NCBI RefSeq assembly: GCF_011772445.1
Contig: NZ_WVZN01000010.1
Location: 1 to 59,613 of the forward strand
Length of the DNA: 59,613 nucleotides
Direction of reading: 5' to 3'
Origin: Hydrogenophaga sp.
GTDB lineage: Bacteria; Pseudomonadota; Gammaproteobacteria; Burkholderiales; Burkholderiaceae_C
Both the position numbers and the translations under genes were made by a program. Positions 56,458-59,613 of the stretch are shown one piece after another (the first letter of the stretch is position 1; each line of letters opens with the position of its first letter). Under the pieces are notes generated by a model that was not told the DNA's origin, made no database searches, and saw only the letters and a program-made list of their open reading frames with translations.

Positions 56458-57264
56458 ATGACCATCTCTATCAGGCACTTTGGCCGCTGGGATCGGCCGA
56501 TGGTGGGGGTTCACGTGTCGGCCGAAGGCGCAGCACCGCCGCGCGCGCGCTTCCTGCTCTGCCGCCCGCTGGGCCAGGAGGCCGTGCGCAGCGCAGCCGC
56601 CTTCCGCGTGGCCGGCGAGCGGCTCTCGCGCGAGGGCGTCGAATCCCTGCGCTTCGACTACCACGGCACCGGCGACTCACCGGGCGACGAATCCGCCCAG
56701 TCGCTGGACGACTGGGTGCAGGACATCCTGACGGCGCACGAACTCATCGCCGCGGACGGCGGACCTCCCGTGCACTGGTTCGGCATGGGCCTGGGCGCGG
56801 TGGCCGCCCTGCGCGCGGCGCTGCTGGCCAAACACCCGCCGCGCCACCTCATCCTGTGGGAGCCCGTCTTCAATGGCGCCGACTACCTCGACGCCCTCAT
56901 CGCCGGCCACAAGGCCGAACTGTCCATGATGTTCGCCCAGCCCTGGGAACAGATCGCCGGCAGTGGCAAGGTGGCCGAGCCCACGCTGCCCGGCGACGTG
57001 CTGGGCTTCGAACTCGGCGACCGCCTCGTCGCCGAGCTGCGCGCCCTGCCCGATCTCAACGTGCTGCCCGCACTGCGCCGCGGCCTGCGCATCACCTGCG
57101 CCGTGCGCGGCGACCAGCCCCACCCCTTCAACGGCCACGCGGCCCTGCCCACGTTCAAGCTGCACACCGTCGAACACCCCACCGACTGGATGTCCAGCCA
57201 GGCCATGGGCACCGCCATCGCGCCGCCCGACATCCCGCGGGTGCTTCTCTCCACGATCGACTAG
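56458..57264 (+). CDS. Alpha/beta-hydrolase-fold protein lacking the nucleophile (exosortase-system hydrolase-like)
   Basis: A 268-residue protein with an alpha/beta-hydrolase pattern: RARFLLCRPLGQEA, VESLRFDYHGTGDSPGD, and the nucleophile elbow WFGMGLGAVAAL at 109-113. The central position 111 is glycine instead of Ser/Cys/Asp, so normal hydrolase chemistry is not expected. The style resembles the hydrolases of exosortase/exopolysaccharide loci, which also have altered elbows. It starts 36 bases after the megasynthase stop, so it is probably co-transcribed and may act on the bound product or serve as a structural partner. Its TAG stop lies in the first bases of the palindromic element that follows, so its C-terminus may have been changed by the insertion. 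Confidence 0.8.
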   Translation: MTISIRHFGRWDRPMVGVHVSAEGAAPPRARFLLCRPLGQEAVRSAAAFRVAGERLSREGVESLRFDYHGTGDSPGDESAQSLDDWVQDILTAHELIAADGGPPVHWFGMGLGAVAALRAALLAKHPPRHLILWEPVFNGADYLDALIAGHKAELSMMFAQPWEQIAGSGKVAEPTLPGDVLGFELGDRLVAELRALPDLNVLPALRRGLRITCAVRGDQPHPFNGHAALPTFKLHTVEHPTDWMSSQAMGTAIAPPDIPRVLLSTID

Positions 57265-57530
57265 GGTGTGTTCACACTATTTTTCCAAGATGCGTTGCGA
57301 TCAGAAAGGCCATGCGCAAGGCGCGAAACACAGGCGGGCCGGTGGCCCGGCGAGGCTTCGCAACGCGGCGCATGGCCTTTCTGATCGCAACCCGAAGGGA
57401 ATGGGGTGAAAACAGCGCCACTCGTCGTTGCACTCCTAGGCCAGGCGTCCAGCCTGGCCGTCGTCGCGCGCCTAGATTGGCGCTGTTTTCACCCCATTCG
57501 CACTTGGAAAAATAGTGTGAACACACCCTA
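57262..57530. mobile_element. MITE-like element with nested palindromes
   Basis: A 269-bp element bounded by 28-bp perfect terminal inverted repeats (57262-57289 and 57503-57530; outer bases TAGGGTGTG). If TA is a target duplication, the element proper begins with GGGTGTG, as in TA-inserting IS630/Tc1-like families. Inside are two more perfect stems: 23 bp (57295-57317 with 57368-57390) and 22 bp (57399-57420 with 57478-57499). The second encloses an 8-bp stem (57439-57446 with 57452-57459). It has no coding capacity. It separates the two hydrolase genes and supplies the TAG stop of the first; the second starts four bases after its end. Confidence 0.85.
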
Positions 57531-57533
57531 AGC

Positions 57534-58415
57534 ATGCAGGAGCAGACCCGCATCGTTGGCGCCGAAGGCCACCTCGTCGCCACCTTCACCCCGGCCCGGG
57601 GCGCCCCCGGTGCGGCGGCGCCCGTCATCGCCGTGCTCAGCAACTCCGGCGTCATTCCGCGCAGCGGACCGCACCGCATCAACGTGCTGCTGGCGCGCGA
57701 ACTCGCGGCCATGGGCATCCCCTCGGTGCGTTTCGACATGAGCGGCCTGGGCGACAGCCAGCGCAGCGAGAGCACGCGCTCCGTCACCGAACAATGGGTG
57801 GCCGACACGCGCGAGGTGATGGACGCCGCGCAGGCGCAGTTCGGCTGCGCGCGCTTCTTCATGGTGGGCCTGTGCTCGGGCGCCATCATCGGCCACCTCG
57901 TGGCGCTGGAAGACGAGCGCATGCGCGCCGTGCTGCTGTGGGACATGTTCGCCTACCCCACGCTGCAATCGCGCCTGCGCAAACTCGCCTTCAAGATCGG
58001 CCGCGCAGGCCTCGTCGGCTCCGCGCAGAAGGCCGGTGTGATGGCGCTGCGAAAGCTGCGCCTGATGCCGCCCGACGACACCCCGGAAAAACCCAAGGGC
58101 GAGATGTCGGTGTCGCCGCCCAAGGCCGAATTCATGGGCCGCGTCGACCGGCTCACCCATCAGGGCGTGGAATTGCTCTTCGCGTACTGCGGCGGGCAAC
58201 CCGAGTGGTTCAACCACCGCGGTCAGTTCGCGGCCATGTTCGCGGGGCAGCCGTGGTTGCCCAAGGTGGCCTTCGAGCTGCTGGAGACGACGGACCACCT
58301 GATCACGAGTGGGCCGGCGAAGCGGGCCTTCATCGACATGACGACGCGGTGGGTGCGAGAGCGGGTGGTGCCAGCCGCCGCTTCCCCGATCACTGCGCAG
58401 CCTCCAGCTCGCTGA
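57534..58415 (+). CDS. Alpha/beta hydrolase with a cysteine at the nucleophile elbow
   Basis: A 293-residue protein: SNSGVIPRSGPHRINVLLARELAAMG, VRFDMSGLGDSQ, and elbow FMVGLCSGAIIG with G-L-C-S-G at 112-116, so the nucleophile position 114 is cysteine, as in dienelactone hydrolases. A later histidine in LLETTDHLITSG is the likely catalytic base. It resembles hydrolases of exopolysaccharide/exosortase loci and could act as a discrete thioesterase for the megasynthase, which lacks one. It begins just after the palindromic element, whose long hairpins may cut it off from upstream transcription. The 3' end overlaps the convergent DUF305 gene by 26 bases. Confidence 0.85.
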   Translation: MQEQTRIVGAEGHLVATFTPARGAPGAAAPVIAVLSNSGVIPRSGPHRINVLLARELAAMGIPSVRFDMSGLGDSQRSESTRSVTEQWVADTREVMDAAQAQFGCARFFMVGLCSGAIIGHLVALEDERMRAVLLWDMFAYPTLQSRLRKLAFKIGRAGLVGSAQKAGVMALRKLRLMPPDDTPEKPKGEMSVSPPKAEFMGRVDRLTHQGVELLFAYCGGQPEWFNHRGQFAAMFAGQPWLPKVAFELLETTDHLITSGPAKRAFIDMTTRWVRERVVPAAASPITAQPPAR

Positions 58416-58842
58416 TCAGCGCCTTCATCTCGGCAATCTCGCGCCGCTGGGTTTCGATGATGCCATCGGCCAGACGGCGCACGCGGGGGTCGCTGATGTG
58501 CGCCCGCTCACTCGTGAGGATCGCGATCGAGTGGTGCGGAATCATCGCCTTCATGTACGACACCTGGTCCACGCTGGCCTGGCTGCGCACCAGCCACAGC
58601 GCGGCGGCAAAGACGGCGATGGCTGCCACCACCACCACCGCGTTGAAGCGCGGGTTGGCCAGCATGCCGTGCATGAACGCCAGCATGATCAGTGCCATGG
58701 CCGCCCCCATCACCAGCGCCATGTAGGAGCGTGTTTCGCTGAAGAACACGTGGTCGGCGGCATACGTGTTCAGGTACATCAAGGGCAGCATGACCACCGT
58801 GGAGGTGGCGATCATGGCGGTGAATCGGCGGTACATGTGCAT
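58390..58842 (-). CDS. DUF305-family membrane protein
   Basis: A 150-residue protein with three hydrophobic segments (FTAMIATSTVVMLPLMYL, ALVMGAAMALIMLAFMHGML, AVVVVAAIAVFAAALWLV) and a C-terminal DUF305 part: VSYMKAMIPHHSIAILTSERA, DPRVRRLADGIIETQRREIAEMKALI. The His-His pair and Met residues of this family have been linked to metal (copper) handling, but the role is not settled. ATG 58842 has GGGAG upstream; an ATG at 58836 is also possible. It is convergent with the second hydrolase and unrelated in theme to it. Confidence 0.88.
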   Translation of the reverse strand: MHMYRRFTAMIATSTVVMLPLMYLNTYAADHVFFSETRSYMALVMGAAMALIMLAFMHGMLANPRFNAVVVVAAIAVFAAALWLVRSQASVDQVSYMKAMIPHHSIAILTSERAHISDPRVRRLADGIIETQRREIAEMKALISELEAAQ

Positions 58843-58972
58843 GGGGTCGCTCCCGGTGGTGGAGAGACCTGCTGCGGCAATTGCCGTTCCCGAACTGACT
58901 CCCCTTCTCATTCAGGGTTTTCGCCGGCGAGCGCACGTCGGTAGCGGCTCAGCCATGCCGTTGCGAATGGAC

Positions 58973-59613
58973 TCACGCATGCCGGGCACGGACAGCCTGG
59001 GCTTCAACCGCCTGACGCACCGGCTCGGGCAGGTTCAAGTCCGCGATGACTTCCCCCACCACCGGCACGAGCGCCGCACCAGCGCCAGCCCCCACCGCGC
59101 CCTGCACGCCGCCCGTGAGCAGGCCGATCGCCGCGTGCAGCCCAACGCGGTACTCGCCGCCTTCGTCCCACTTGCGGGCTTCTTCCTCCTTGCCTTCGCG
59201 GCGCAGCGCCACCGCCTGCTGGTCCGCATAGCTCGCGGCCATCGGCACGGCCTGCTGCCCGAACCCCGTGGTGATGACCACCTGGGCGTTGACCTCGTCC
59301 TTGACCTTGTCCTTGTCCTTGTCGAAGATCGGCGCCAACCCCGTCTCGGCGTCTCCCGTTCGGGCTTCCTTGTCACCCGCGATGCCGCTGATGCTGGCCT
59401 TGGTGGTGCTGCTGGCCTGACCGTCGTCCGATCCGATGCCCGCGCCGCTGCTGCCGAGCTGGCCGCCCGCGCCCACCGTCGCGCCGCTGGCCTTGGCCTT
59501 GTAGCGCGCCTCGTTGTGCACGTCTTCCAGCTCGACGCCACCTTCGTTGTGGAAGTCATTGCGCTGCTCGTCCACGGCCAGCTGCGTGCTGGTGATCGCC
59601 CCGCCCTTGAGCA
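58973..59613 (-). CDS. C-terminal end of a hemagglutinin/CdiA-like protein (partial)
   Basis: An open frame enters from the right edge and stops at 58973. The visible 213 residues read LKGGAITSTQLAVDEQRNDFHNEG-type hemagglutinin repeats, then a pre-toxin-like region (QVVITTGFGQQAVPMAASYADQQAVALR) and GGVQGAVGAGAGAALVPVVGEVIADLNLPEPVRQAVEAQ. In contact-dependent toxins this part is normally followed by a VENN-type motif and a toxin domain; here the protein ends almost at once (RARHA). So it is either a toxin-less adhesin or an orphan remnant. The N-terminus and secretion domain are outside the window. Confidence 0.75.
   Translation of the reverse strand, partial: LKGGAITSTQLAVDEQRNDFHNEGGVELEDVHNEARYKAKASGATVGAGGQLGSSGAGIGSDDGQASSTTKASISGIAGDKEARTGDAETGLAPIFDKDKDKVKDEVNAQVVITTGFGQQAVPMAASYADQQAVALRREGKEEEARKWDEGGEYRVGLHAAIGLLTGGVQGAVGAGAGAALVPVVGEVIADLNLPEPVRQAVEAQAVRARHA

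Noticed and set aside
57262..57530. The palindromic element as a simple Rho-independent terminator
   Set aside because: It is far too long, has several nested stems with perfect ends and no T-run after any stem. Some termination may still occur.
56458..58415. The two hydrolase genes as one gene split by insertion
   Set aside because: Each has its own N-terminus, core strands and elbow motif (GMGLG and GLCSG), so they are separate genes and not halves.

Overview
The window is GC-rich DNA, roughly two thirds G+C or more by eye, from a betaproteobacterium that is most likely a member of the Comamonadaceae (Hydrogenophaga/Acidovorax type). This assignment is inferred from the protein sequences, the gene order trxA-rho-rpmE2, the pstSCAB-phoU-phoB-phoR operon next to ppx, and a 75-bp interspersed repeat of a kind I associate with this family. 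I see no rRNA, tRNA or CRISPR array.

Positions 1-4670 hold housekeeping genes: the 5' part of a divergent gene (probably a PD-(D/E)XK nuclease), trxA, rho, rpmE2 and an ArnT/PMT-like membrane glycosyltransferase. Positions 4677-18095 form a phosphate block. On the minus strand lie pstS-pstC-pstA-pstB-phoU-phoB-phoR, with a near-perfect Pho box before pstS. The divergent ppx degrades polyphosphate. A second minus-strand operon encodes an OlsB-like acyltransferase, an LpxH-like phosphoesterase, ppk and sixA, and has a Pho-box-like sequence in front of it. A histone-H1-like basic protein and a palindromic element lie between.

Positions 18183-30750 are mostly core metabolism: a DOMON-like protein with a NamZ-type (DUF1343) muramidase, a GNAT enzyme, glmM, folP, ftsH, rlmE, yhbY, prlC, an exported glutaredoxin, rpiA and pyrD.

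Positions 30740-43392 are accessory and concern surface polysaccharide. A minus-strand series with overlapping starts and stops encodes a Tat-type secreted protein with a GYWKN motif, a PqqD-like protein, an HprK-related kinase, a nucleotidyltransferase, a trypsin-like protease and an FAD oxidoreductase. I think this is an HPr-rel-A-type system whose function is not established. Beside it are a polyprenyl-phosphate sugar transferase, an O-antigen-ligase-like protein with a large inserted domain, a lipoprotein resembling polysaccharide lyases, a WalW-type deacetylase and a methyltransferase.

Positions 43759-56421 encode one 4220-residue hybrid NRPS/PKS. Its domain order is A, PCP, KS, AT, ACP, aminotransferase, C, A, PCP, C, a degenerate A, PCP, with no thioesterase. 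My manual reading of the specificity residues suggests proline, malonate and glycine as building blocks, with amination of the beta-keto intermediate. Two alpha/beta hydrolases with non-standard nucleophile positions follow, separated by a 269-bp MITE-like element of nested palindromes that supplies the stop codon of the first. A DUF305 membrane protein and the toxin-less C-terminal end of a hemagglutinin/CdiA-like protein close the window. The megasynthase beside the glycan genes is the strongest candidate for an undescribed pathway; the HprK/PqqD/GYWKN cassette is the second.
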